Positions 1 to 10,379 of a DNA stretch of 64,000 nucleotides are shown here, piece after piece. The position numbers and the translations under genes were made by a program. The DNA is taken from the NCBI GenBank assembly GCA_963854835.1, contig OY978526.1, positions 63,899,765 through 63,963,764 of the forward strand, given 5' to 3'. Every line of letters begins with the position of its first letter. Within the stretch, counting starts at the first letter, position 1. The DNA comes from Megamerina dolium. Taxonomy: Eukaryota; Arthropoda; Insecta; Diptera; Megamerinidae. The notes beneath the pieces were generated by a model. It was not told where the DNA came from, did no database searches, and saw nothing but the letters and a program-made list of their open reading frames with translations.

Positions 1-326
1 AAATACAACATCTACATATGTAAATAAATATGAGTACGTGTCGATGTATTGATGTATATTTTAATCCATCTTTTCTCACGTGTCTGGTATATTTTGCACC
101 GTACCATCATTTGCAAATTTTTCCTCTTCATACCGCGAACAGTCGCATATGAAAATGGTTTGGGAACATTTGACGAAGATGACTCTGGCTATCATGCGAT
201 ATGTAGTTGACATAAACAGCTGACTTTTGCTTTGATGGAAAGCTGTGACATTTGTCAACATCATTATTATTTGTTGCATCGAAAATGTCCGCATTTGTGC
301 TAAATAAAGAGCATTTGCAGAAAGCA
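1..326. other. AT-rich non-coding DNA
   Basis: No coding signal or repeat recognised on either strand. The open frame on the minus strand here runs into the mariner end and has no family resemblance. Confidence 0.5.
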
Positions 327-1532
327 CCAGCTGTACAAGCTTAAATCCGATATTTTTCGGTAAACAAAAAAAAACACTTTTTTTTTTCATAGAAAGCCAA
401 AATTTTATTTATTCAAAGTATTTGCCCTCACTAGCTATACATTTGTCCCATCTCTAGGGCAATTTGTGTATACCATGCCAAAATAATTCCTCATTTTTCG
501 AAGCAAACCACTCGTCAAGCCATTTTTCGACGTCTTCATACGAATCGAAGTGCTGTTCGGCGAGCGCGTGACCCATCGACGAAAACAGGTGGTAGTCAGA
601 AGGGGCCAGGTCTGATGAATAAGCGGGATGAGGTAGCACCTCCCCATTGAGTGTGTCCAAGTAGTTTTGGACCAGTTTTGACGTGTGCGATGGGACGTTG
701 TCGTGGAGAAAAATCAGCTTATCATGACTTTGTTCATAACCAGGCCTTGGTGTTGGTTTTAACGGTGAGCATTGACAGTTTCACCAGGTTTCAACAGCTC
801 GTAGTAGATGACACCCTGCTGATTCCACCAAACGCACAGCATCGTCTTGCGTCCAAAGCGATTTGGTCTTGGAGAAGAAGTTGCTGGTTGGCCGGGATCA
901 ACCCACCATTTTTTTCGTTTATGATTCTCAAGGTATATCCACTTTTCATCACAAGTCACCACAAGATGCAGGAACGACTTTCTTTTTTGTCTAGCAAGCA
1001 AGATTTCGCATGTGTCTTGGCGTCGCTCCATCTGCCTATGGTTCAATTCATGGGGTACCCATTTTCCAAATTTTTGAACCTTCCCCATGGCATATGGAAA
1101 TGGCTTGCTGAGTAACACCTAACAGTTCGGCAAGCAATTTTTGCGATTGGGTGTCGTCCTCATCCAAAAGAACCTGCAAATCATGGTCCTCAACTTTTCT
1201 GGGTCTATTTTCACGCTTCTTGTCACTCAAGTCAAAATGGCCTTCTTTGAACCGACGAAACCAGTCTCTGAAAGTGGTTTCCGATAGCGCACTGTCTCCA
1301 CAACCATTCGATGCGACTCAGTAGCAGATTTCTTCAAATTGAAGCAGAAAAAGTAGAGCTTTCCTCATATGCTCTTTTTTTGGCACGAAACTAGACATGT
1401 TTATACGAGGAAAAATCGATGTTGTTGTATGAAATCGCTGATGTTGTTTACTAATTGATGTAAACAGATGTCGAACTCATAAAAAAAGGATGCACAGTCG
1501 ATAATACAGCGGATTTAAGCTTGTACACCTGG
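327..1532 (-). mobile_element. mariner (DD34D) transposon, inactivated
   Basis: A 1206 bp mariner element on the minus strand. The ends are inverted repeats of about 23 bp: CCAGCTGTACAAGCTTAAAT at the left, and the reverse complement of the right end reads CCAGGTGTACAAGCTTAAAT. TA follows the right end, but the left flank is CA, so the target duplication is imperfect. Length is close to the usual 1.3 kb. Inside lies a decayed transposase (see the pseudogene entry). The element cannot make its own transposase. Confidence 0.9.
435..1398 (-). pseudogene. mariner transposase pseudogene
   Basis: Degenerate transposase starting at the ATG near 1398 (MSSFVPKKEHMRKALLF). The reading frame then shifts: the helix-turn-helix part is read in one frame (RENRPRKVEDHDLQVLLDED, about 1230-1048), the first catalytic region in another (VTCDEKWIYLEN, about 960-930), and the C-terminus in a third (HDNVPSHTSKLVQNYL to SDLAPSDYHLF, about 715-590). 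Between the Asp of HDN and the last Asp of LAPSD there are 34 residues, the DD34D signature of mariner proper. The first catalytic motif is TCDEKW instead of the usual TGDEKW. Several frameshifts and in-frame stops make it non-functional. Assignment to the transposase family is firm; the exact subfamily is not. Confidence 0.88.
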
Positions 1533-1756
1533 TATTATGTGCTGCTTCAACCGAGCGAAACCATCATCGGGGATCGCTATCTATAGCAATTGATGCGTTT
1601 GAGCCAAGCACTGCAAACAAAACGAAGCTCGAAGAAGTCAAAAATTGAATCGATTTGTGGATCACATCAAAACACTTATCGTTTTTCGAGATGATATCCG
1701 AAAGTTACCAGAAAGATGTTGAAAACTAGTGGCTAGCGTTGTACAATGCTTTCAAT

Positions 1757-1855
1757 AATATGCAATATATACTAACATATATACAATATATATTGAATAT
1801 ATTATATATATGTATATGTACAATGTATATATATGCAATATATATTAAATATTGG
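1757..1855. repeat. AT-dinucleotide-rich simple repeat
   Basis: Interrupted (TA)n-like tract with recurring ATATATGCAATATATATT words. Confidence 0.7.
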
Positions 1856-2228
1856 AAATATTGCATACTCTGGTGATACGAGTATTTACATATATTAAGT
1901 CAAAGAACTTGTAGACATATGCAGCAAATTATACCAATACACATTTTTGTTAATAAATCTATATCCTTTCGAAAATGTGTCAATATCAAATACGAAACAC
2001 ATAGTCATATCTTTTCAATGTTAAGTACATACATTTAATTAAATTTCCTACACATATTCACATACATCCTAATATACTCATTATTACAAAGTTTTATTAA
2101 TATTACATGTATAGTTAGAATGTCTGCTTTCATGCAGGCTTCGCTTTTTTATGATGCTAGTAAAATGAAATTCAATTCCCAAATGAGCTGCGATTTAAGG
2201 GTCTCTAGTTCACTGAGAGTCTCTGTGT

Positions 2229-2256
2229 TGGTGTGTGTGTGTGTGCGTGTATGTGA
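2229..2256. repeat. (GT)n microsatellite
   Basis: Run of GT repeats with one GC interruption. Confidence 0.8.
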
Positions 2257-3420
2257 ATTTAATTGTTATAAATTTTTATATCTTCAGTGACCTTTAAAGT
2301 AATGTTTGCCATCCATCTATATACTTACTATACATTTCTTTGTATAAAGGTTAGACAAACACATGTATAATAAATAATGTAGATGCTTGTGGAGCGGATT
2401 AATGGGTAAAGTGTCCCAATGGTACATTTCAATGTGTCAACACGTTCAGGAAAAGTAAGTAAGTATGTAACTCGTATCTCAGATGATTTTCATATAATAT
2501 TGACGTTAAGGTTATTGCTAATGGTGGTGTACTGATGTTGATGCTACTTGCTATAAGTATTGTATTTGTTATTTATTCCTTGCAATTGATGATCGTAAAG
2601 AGATGACACATAAGAGTATACATAGATACAAAGGCAACTGCTTAACCTAATTAATACAATGGACTAACGACATGTACCTAATATTCTAAAAGAAGTAAGT
2701 TGTGAAGATTTCGCTATTTTAAATTGAAATTTTCTTTAATATGGCAAATTTTAATTTAACCTAATTATTATGCTGACTATGTAACCAGTAAGGAATAATA
2801 ATAGAAACAAAAATATTACTTGAACAACATCAACACTAAACAACACTAATAACAATAAAGGAAACCAAATATTTGCGCAACGTATAGTATACTGGCACTA
2901 CGCAAATTATTCGATAGACCTATGATATATGTACGAACTATAAAATATGTATGTATGTGGGTAAACACATAGAATTTCGTGGCATTTCCTATATTTCTCA
3001 ACCACTAAAGAGAAATTTTGCCAGATTCGAGAGTGCTACGGTAGTGACAAGAGAAGCAAGAGTTAAGCAGAAAAGCTTTTATTTTATATGATTTAAAAAA
3101 CAAAAGAGCTTGTCTGGAATTAATTCTCTTCCATTTATCTTTGAATTGAATTTAAAGCGAAAATAATAAAGCTTCTATACTCTTTATTATAGTTCGTACT
3201 TATGGTAAATCGAAATATGTTTCGTGTACAAGTTAACAGATTAGATATTTGGCATTCGAAATGGTAACTTATATGCGATCAATTTCAGAGGTAATTCTAA
3301 ATAATTTCGTGGCCATTATGTTTGAATAAGTACATTGGATCCATAACCGCGCCTTACTTCAATTTAGAATTTTTCTCAGTAATCAACATTCATTCAAATC
3401 TTTAAACAGTAAAAAAAATC

Positions 3421-3585
3421 CAATGAAAAAGCTTTTGAAAGGGTTCTGTAGTAAAATTAATAGAAAGTGGTGTCTGCTGTGATGGATAATTCACAATAAA
3501 TGGGCCCCATTGATTAATATTGTATGTAAATACAACATGTACAACATGAAAAGACTAGAAGACGAGCTCAGCCAAAGTATGAAAG
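3421..3585 (+). repeat. Strongly diverged SINE fragment
   Basis: It can be aligned by eye, in order, with the 3' half of the SINE at 4641-4998: CAATGAAAAAGCTT, TTCTGT, ATAAATGGGCCCC, TAATATTGT, and ACAACATGAAAAGACTAGAA against ACAACAGTAATGGAGGAGAA. No target duplication found. It is an older copy or a related subfamily. Confidence 0.5.
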
Positions 3586-4628
3586 TTTCTGCATAATATT
3601 GTATATATGGTATAGCTCGAATTTACATATGATAATACCTACAAATCTAAAGAATTATTATTATTATTATTTATTTAATAACTTGCATCTTCTTCGCTAG
3701 TGGCAGTTACAAGCACAGGAACCAAGTTGCATCTGTGCATCTACAAAACTGATATTCTTTCAGTTTTTTAAAAACATCAAATTGTGAAAAAATATTGAGT
3801 GGGAAAAATTATTATGCAGTCATACATGTCAGTGCTTTAAAGAAAATTGCTGTGCTATTATGAGGATATACGCAAATTTTCTGCTTATTTTGTAAGGAAG
3901 TCGTCCTAACGTATAAAGATATGAAGAAACGGACAAAAACGTATATTTTGTAAGGGAGCCCCTTCATAGGAAAAAGAAAGAAAGTCGGTAAGTTGTAAAA
4001 AATTGAAATATGGAGGGAGTATTGGTTATACATTTTTCCGTGTTAAGTGGAATTCTGGGTATTTTAGTGATCTTATGTGATTAGTGACAGAATGCGCCTT
4101 GTCCGAGATAAGACTGCGCTGGATTCAAAAACCGTGGCTTCAACTATATAGAGAAATATATATGTATGTCATCTGCTGCATTATTTTTATGTGGTTGTGT
4201 TCTTGAAGATAGGCTTCCCAAAAATCGATTGCTTACCCGCTACAAAGATGAACGTTTATAAATAAAATGTGTAAGTGCTTTACCAACATTTTTAAACTTC
4301 CACAATGAGTCCTAACATCACAGCAGTTAGTTGTAGAATTTTGAAAATTTATTCAGAAAATTTATGACAATTGGTCAAATATGAAGTTCACTATCATCGA
4401 AATCCTTACTATTATGGATCTTATTAGCAAAGGCGGCAAACCATTTCTTCAGATAGACCAATTTTATGAGGTGATATCTGAACTGCACCAGCACCAAAAT
4501 ACATCCTCGATCCACATGTGTATAAATTAAGGTTGTCGATATTTCTCTCTTGGAGGAAAAATAAGTTTGAATCGGCAAGATTGTCTGAGTTTTCTTTGGA
4601 AATCATCATGAAATATTTTCTGAAAGAG
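3586..4628. other. AT-rich non-coding DNA
   Basis: No gene, element end or long repeat recognised. The short minus-strand open frames here show no family features. Confidence 0.45.
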
Positions 4629-4640
4629 TACTAAAAATTT

Positions 4641-4998
4641 GCCGTAGCTCAGTGGTTAGTGTGTTCGCCTTCTGATCTGTAGGTCGTGGTTCAATCCCCG
4701 GCTGATGCATAACAAATTTAATATCGATAAGATTTTTCTTTCGAACGGTACCCACCTGTCGGCAAGCAATTGGCGACTCTTCCGACAGTAACAACTTGCC
4801 ATGAAAAAGCTTCTTAAAGAACTCTGTGACAAAGCTCAGAAAAAATGATGTCACAAGTGTTCTGCCGTTCGGAACCGGCTAAAATAAGTTGGTCCCTTCT
4901 AATATTGTCCAAAATTTAAGACGCACAACAGTAATGGAGGAGAAGCTCGGCCAATGAGCCCTTTGGGGCTATATGTGCCACATATTTATTTATTTTTT
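4641..4998 (+). mobile_element. Full-length tRNA-derived SINE
   Basis: A 358 bp short interspersed element. The head resembles a tRNA: an A-box-like TAGCTCAGTGG at about 4646 and a B-box-like GGTTCAATCCC at about 4688 form an internal RNA polymerase III promoter. A unique body follows, then a T/A-rich tail ending GCCACATATTTATTTATTT. It is flanked by a 12 bp target duplication (TACTAAAAATTT at 4629-4640; TACTAAACATTT at 4999-5010, one mismatch). The antisense open frame over it is a by-product of the repeat. It is the longest copy in the window and serves as reference for the others. Confidence 0.88.
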
Positions 4999-5010
4999 TA
5001 CTAAACATTT

Positions 5011-5419
5011 GCATGCGAGAATCTTTACTTTAAGTGAAGTCCGAAAACAAATAAAACGATGATATAATATATGTTATTATAAAACGGTAATAATCACAGA
5101 CCTCGACTGTCGACGACCTTCCGAATTCCGACTTCCGGCACTACAATCTATACTTCATTTTTGCCACGAATAAAATATTTCATCTCTGTTATTTCTATTC
5201 ATTGCTCACTGGCATCAATTAGAAATCTCATGCTCAGAGAACTTATCCAGTACTGGATCCTTCTATCGCAGATATTTATAATGTTTTTTAGTTAGCGTCC
5301 ACCATCACCACTGGCTTTTAGTTCATCCACTTGACAATAGTGGCCACCGTTGCCACCGAAAATAAATTAAAATTCCATTCTAAGTCTTTTCTCTCAAAGC
5401 ATCATCTCATAAGGGTGTT
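5011..5419. other. Non-coding DNA
   Basis: Slightly less AT-rich than its surroundings, with no open frame or repeat recognised. Confidence 0.4.
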
Positions 5420-5930
5420 GAGATATTTTCATATGAAGAAATTTTTTTCGAGCATAAGTTTTTAAAAAATTTTGTTTAATACATTTTTTTAGAATATATT
5501 TTATTAAAAAATATTTTTTATCGAAAAATAAAGATTTCGAACATATTTTATGGGAATATATTTTTAGGAAAATATATTTCCATTACATTATTACAATACA
5601 TTTTTAAGAACATTATTTTTCAAACATTTCTCTCACAAAATCTTTTTCGAAAATGTTTTTTTTTTCACACTTATTTTTTTTTTTTTGAAAATAATTTTTT
5701 TCCAAATATATTTTTCCGGACATGGTTAACTCAGGTTTGTTGAGATGAAAATAGAGAAAATATTTTTTCCCGTACTAATTTTTTAGAAAATATTTTTCAA
5801 AAAACATTTTTTCGAACATGTTTTTGAAGAATTTTTTTGGAACATGGTTTTAGAAAATATTTTTTCAAAGATATTTATTTCGAACATTATTTTCTAGAAA
5901 TTTTTTTCAAAGATGCATTTCAAAATTCTA
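5420..5930. repeat. Cryptic AT-rich repeat tract
   Basis: About 500 bp built from degenerate copies of a unit of roughly 20-30 bp, of the kind GAAAATATTTTTTCGAACAT. Spacing and base substitutions vary too much for a clean tandem array. There is no coding potential. Confidence 0.6.
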
Positions 5931-8230
5931 ACTGAAGCGTCTAAATAAAATATAAATGGTGCTTACTGCAGCTAGTTATCCAATCTCAAATATCATATCA
6001 ATGTATAAGTAGAAATACAAGTGCGCACTAAAATCCATTAATACATAAATCCTTTCACTCATTACAATAACAAGAAATATATGGCAATGACATGTACACA
6101 GCAATGTTTGTCATATGTACTATATTATGTGAGTACATGACTAGTTATTGCTATGGTCGCTGTTGATGATGCCGATAATGCTGTGGATGATAATGATAAT
6201 GGTGATGCTGATGCTGATGGCGTTATTAAGAGGAATGTGAAATGTCTTCCTTTGTTCCTTGAGCGGCAATATGTAGAGAGGTCACACACAATAACAACAA
6301 CGAAGAATGCGAACAAAAGCTACTGAGGAGATAGTACATACATATGTATACTACCTATATGAAATCTAGTAAACTTTGCTAAATAAAGGATCAAATGTCA
6401 TGCCAACCATGCAACCAGCGATATAGCCAACAAGCCAAATATGCAACTAAAATGCAATTGTTAGTAGTATGGCAGAAATGAAAACACATAGACCATATGA
6501 GTATATATTAGTTGCTGCTACTGCTTTTGTTGTTGTTGCGCTGGCAGGAACGCAATGCAATGCGGTATGCAAAGAATGCACATGACATGAAAATGCTATC
6601 GAAATATGTACGAATTCTCGTGGTGTATGTGTACATTCTCGTAATTGTATGTTTGGGGTCATATGTGAGCCATAAATGTATATAAGATATACTCATACAT
6701 AGAGATAAATGCACAAAAAAAAATTGTAAACAAAAATGCGCGCACTTTCGAAAAATAGTTGAACGAAATAGCGCCGGTTACAAGCCTACATGTATACGGG
6801 TGTATGTGTATCTATGGAAAAGGAGACCCTATGGGCACTAGTCCCTAATGGGTATCTCAAAATAATTGGATACATTATTATAGCCAGTTTAAATATAGTT
6901 CCTCTGAATTGAAAAATATCTCCGAAAGATATTTCCCGAAATGTTTTTATATAAGAAACTTCTCTCTTTTTGTCCTCTTCCGAAAGACATTCAAGCCTTT
7001 GGCATAGTAAATAATAATTCTCAGATGAGAATTCCAAATCCTAGTGTCCTAAAATTTTTTGTTACGAAGTCGAAAAAAAAGAACACAATAAAACGTCAAT
7101 GATTTTTTAATAAATAAATCTGACATTTTGTCAAAATTGAACATCCCAATTGTGTCACCGACTTATATACCAGAGATCATATTCTAATAAAAATTGCAAA
7201 AAAATTATCTTTTAAATAAAGTAAACCCCTCTAACCAGTAGCTATAGTCAAAGTTAATTCGATTCGAACTAATCGATTCTATCTTTAAAATGCTCTCAAC
7301 TTTGACTATGACTACGGGCTTCTGTACTCTACTGTACTAATTATAGCTGTAAATAAATTTCCTAGTAGAATTCTTCGCCAGCTCACAATACAAGTAAAGG
7401 TCTGACAGAATAAAGTAAATGAAGTGTAGTTGTATATATGCATTGTTGCCATTGTCGGTATTGCCATCAACATCATTCGAATGTTTATGAGGATGTTGAT
7501 GGCAGTTGTTATAGCAGTAATGTTGGTGTTGTTATTGATAGGTACTCTATACATATGATTGAGTGTGCACATTTCATTTACACACTGTATGTATTCAGTA
7601 AATATATTTATTTCAACATTTTGTATACTTAAATTCAGAAATATTAACGGTTTTATTTAAACCGATTAATTATGATATCTACCTGGGGCCACAAGTGTGC
7701 AGAAAATGCATAGACTGAAACCGGTGAACAAACAAATTAACTATGCTGTTGAGTGACAATTTCAAAAATGATTCTACACAATTTATCTAACAATTACCTT
7801 TGTATTTATTTCTGTATGTATGTATAATGTACCGTAAACAGGCACACGCACTCATGGATGTCATGTGGAATGCATTGCATGCATATGTTAATACCTACGT
7901 AGATACATATGACATATACATCTTCATATTAACAGCACGAAATCGATTCGACTCCATTAGATTGAATCTTTTATTCATGTTTAGTCATTTGGTACACATA
8001 AGCATATTGTGTTGTGTGTATATGTTGTTGCAAATGACATCAACTAAATGAGTACATCTTTTGACCAATTCCCGTATTTCAATTCATTGTCAACCACTTT
8101 GGTATCTCTGTATACAATTTAATTAGCATTTCCTTTAGAATTGCTCATAGCTCAGAGCTATAGTGGTATTTATTCTCAAAAAGAAACAGATACTAATGTA
8201 CGTAAGTTCTTTTTAGTATGGGTACTAATA
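5931..8230. other. Non-coding DNA
   Basis: Short trinucleotide-rich patches (GATGAT near 6165-6225, GTTGTT near 6525-6540, and similar near 7440-7530). They give short open frames with no recognisable domain. Nothing else supported. Confidence 0.45.
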
Positions 8231-8283
8231 TAGGGTTTTCCATTAGGGACATAACAATTTCGTATCTTTATATGAACACACCC

Positions 8284-8479
8284 GTAGGGTGCCGTAGCTC
8301 TAAAAAGAACTCTGTGACAAAGCTCAGAAAAAATGATGTCACAAGTGTTCTGCCGTTCGGAACCGGCTAAAATAAGTAGGTCCATTCTAATACTGTCCAA
8401 AATTTAAGACGCACAACAGTAATGGAAGAGAAGCTCGGCTCGGCCCTTTGGGGTTTTAAGTGCCACATATTTATTTATT
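8284..8479 (+). mobile_element. SINE with internal deletion, nested in a mariner
   Basis: The head GGGTGCCGTAGCTC is joined directly to the 3' half (AAAGAACTCTGTGACAAAGC and onward) of the SINE seen at 4641-4998, so most of the tRNA-like part, including the B box, is missing. A 13 bp perfect target duplication, TATGAACACACCC, flanks it at 8271-8283 and 8480-8492. It therefore inserted after the host mariner and probably already carried the deletion. Confidence 0.87.
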
Positions 8480-8550
8480 TATGAACACACCCTTAAACTT
8501 TTTTAATCAAGTGTCAATGTCAAAACATTAGTTAAAGTCAACATTTTCAT

Positions 8551-9256
8551 CATGGAAAAGTTCACGAACCAGCAACATTTGGAAATTATTAAAAATTACT
8601 ACCGAAATTCTGAGTCGGTGGTCGCAACTTTAATAGAGAAAAATCATCTTCAGCGATGAAGCTCATTTCTGGCTCAATGGCCTTGTCAATAAGCAAAATA
8701 TGCGTTATTGGTCAGCAACAAACCCACAAGTGCTTCTTGAGACACCGTTGCACCCGCAAAATGTTACTGTTTGGTGCGGTTTTCATGCCGGAGGTGTGAT
8801 TGGGCCGTATTTTTTCGTGGATGAAAACGACCGTTATGTTACAGTCAATGGAGAGCGGTATCGTGCTATGTTGGAAGATTATTTCTGACCAGAATTTAAT
8901 GAACTTGACATCAGCGACAACAAGACGGTGCCACTAGCCACACAGCACACGTCACAATCGATTTATTGCAACGCAAATTCGGTGAACGTGTTATCTCGAG
9001 AAATGGTCCGGTCGAATGGCCGCCTCGTTCATACGATCTAACACCATTGGATTTCTTTTTATGGGGCTTTATCAAGTCACTGGTCTATGACAACAAGCCA
9101 GCAACTTTAGACGAGCTCAAAGACAATATCCAACGCGAAATTGCCATCGTTCCGGTCGAAATGTGTGCTAGAGTGGTGGAAAATTGGGTCCAAAGAATCG
9201 ACCGCTGTAAACGCGTTCGTGGTGGTCATATGACCGAAATCGAATTTCATTCATAA
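8551..9256 (+). pseudogene. rosa-type mariner transposase remnant
   Basis: Begins MEKFTNQQHLEIIKNYYRNS at the ATG at 8551. After about 27 residues the frame is broken by a deletion that removes most of the DNA-binding domain. The sequence resumes just before the first catalytic Asp (KIIFSDEAHFWLNG). A stop follows near 8886. Frameshifts surround the second Asp (QDGATSHTAH). The C-terminal part is well preserved: GPVEWPPRSYDLTPLDFFLW, then a coherent run to a stop at 9256. The LTPLDFFLWG motif is the third catalytic Asp region of the DD41D group. Confidence 0.87.
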
Positions 9257-9365
9257 AATGTAATGCTTGCAATATATCCACAATAAATTTGAACTCAATA
9301 TCTCAAATATTTCTGTGTTTTATTAATAGATAAAATTGTTATGTCTCTAATGGAAAACCCTTTAT

Positions 9366-9930
9366 ATAGTAGAATAAATTGGATCAAAGTAACATGTGTA
9401 TATTGTATATTACAATTAGAATGAGGATTTACGACTTTCAAATAGGGTTTCTGAAAAAGATTTCCAACTCTATAGCATTTATCAGACATACAAAAATTTG
9501 CATATTCGAAAAATTATCTATGAAAATTCTCTGCAATGGTTTTCTGAAGAAATTATATCAAATCAGTACTTCGATTTATATTGTAAAGTCATGGAATTAT
9601 ATATCTGAGTAACTGATTTCTTTTAATGGTCCATTATTAGCTGTTTCCAAATTATATTTGGAAAACAATTGTTGATGAAACAACAACAACAACATTTACG
9701 CAAAAATCCTGAATCAGCATATCGAAATTAATTTAAAAAATTCGTATAATTGCGTTTCCAACATAACGAAACTTAAACAACTTCGATTTTGAGATGTCAT
9801 GTGATATTTTAAAAATATTTGCTTAAAATCTTCGTAGAATTAAAAATTTTGCTTTTAAGTAAATTTGATAGTCGGTAGTTAAAAAATAATTCGGTATAAA
9901 TAAACAAGTTTTTTTTATGTTTTAATGATG
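9366..9930. other. AT-rich non-coding DNA
   Basis: No domain or element recognised; the two short open frames have no coding character. Confidence 0.4.
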
Positions 9931-9947
9931 ATTTTTAATGATTAAAA

Positions 9948-10379
9948 ATGCGCTTCCTTAAATGCTACGTATGGTCAGTACTTTTGTACGCCATTGAAAT
10001 ATGGGCCCTTAAGGTAGCGGATATGAATAGGATAGAAGCCTTCGAAATGTGGATATACAGACGTATACTAAAAATTTCATGGACGGATCGTGTTACCAAC
10101 AGTGAGGTGCTTCGCCGAATGAACCAAGGCAGAAAACTTCTTACAACAATCAAGCGAAGGAAGTCTTCTTATCTAGGGCATATTCTAAGAAATCAAAAAT
10201 ACAGACTGTTGCAACTCATCCTGGAAGTGAAAATTGAAGGAAAACGTGGCATAGGCAGGAAGAAATTATCATGGATACGCAATATTAGACGATGGACGGG
10301 AATTGGCCACATAAGAGAGCTATGGAATGCGGCAAAGGACAGAGAAGCTTTCAGAGAAATCACAAACAATATATTTTGA
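9948..10379 (+). pseudogene. Non-LTR retrotransposon ORF2 C-terminal fragment
   Basis: A 143-residue open frame matching the region after the reverse transcriptase core of non-LTR elements. Recognisable segments are LLYAIEIWALKVADMNRIEAF, RRILKISWTDRVTNSEVLRR, SYLGHILRNQKYRLLQLILE, and the basic GKRGIGRKKLSWIRNIRRW. The polymerase and endonuclease domains upstream are absent, as expected for a 5'-truncated insertion. No poly-A tail or target duplication was identified. The frame is unbroken, so the fragment is fairly young. The first Met is not a true start. Confidence 0.85.

Larger units (their letters stand above)
1533..3420. other. AT-rich non-coding DNA
   Basis: Apart from the two simple repeats listed, I see no coding potential or recognisable element. 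All frames are closed by frequent stops. Confidence 0.5.
8231..9362 (+). mobile_element. rosa-type (DD41D) mariner relic carrying a SINE
   Basis: Element bounded by inverted repeats of about 29 bp: AGGGTTTTCCATTAGGGACA at 8232, and the reverse complement of the right end reads AGGGTTTTCCATTAGAGACA. TA lies on both outer sides. It contains an internally deleted transposase and a later SINE insertion at 8284-8479. It is non-autonomous and inactive. Confidence 0.88.

Noticed and set aside
4646..4700. A possible genuine tRNA gene
   Set aside because: A and B boxes are present, but the acceptor and T arms do not pair properly, and the segment heads a repeated element with target duplications.
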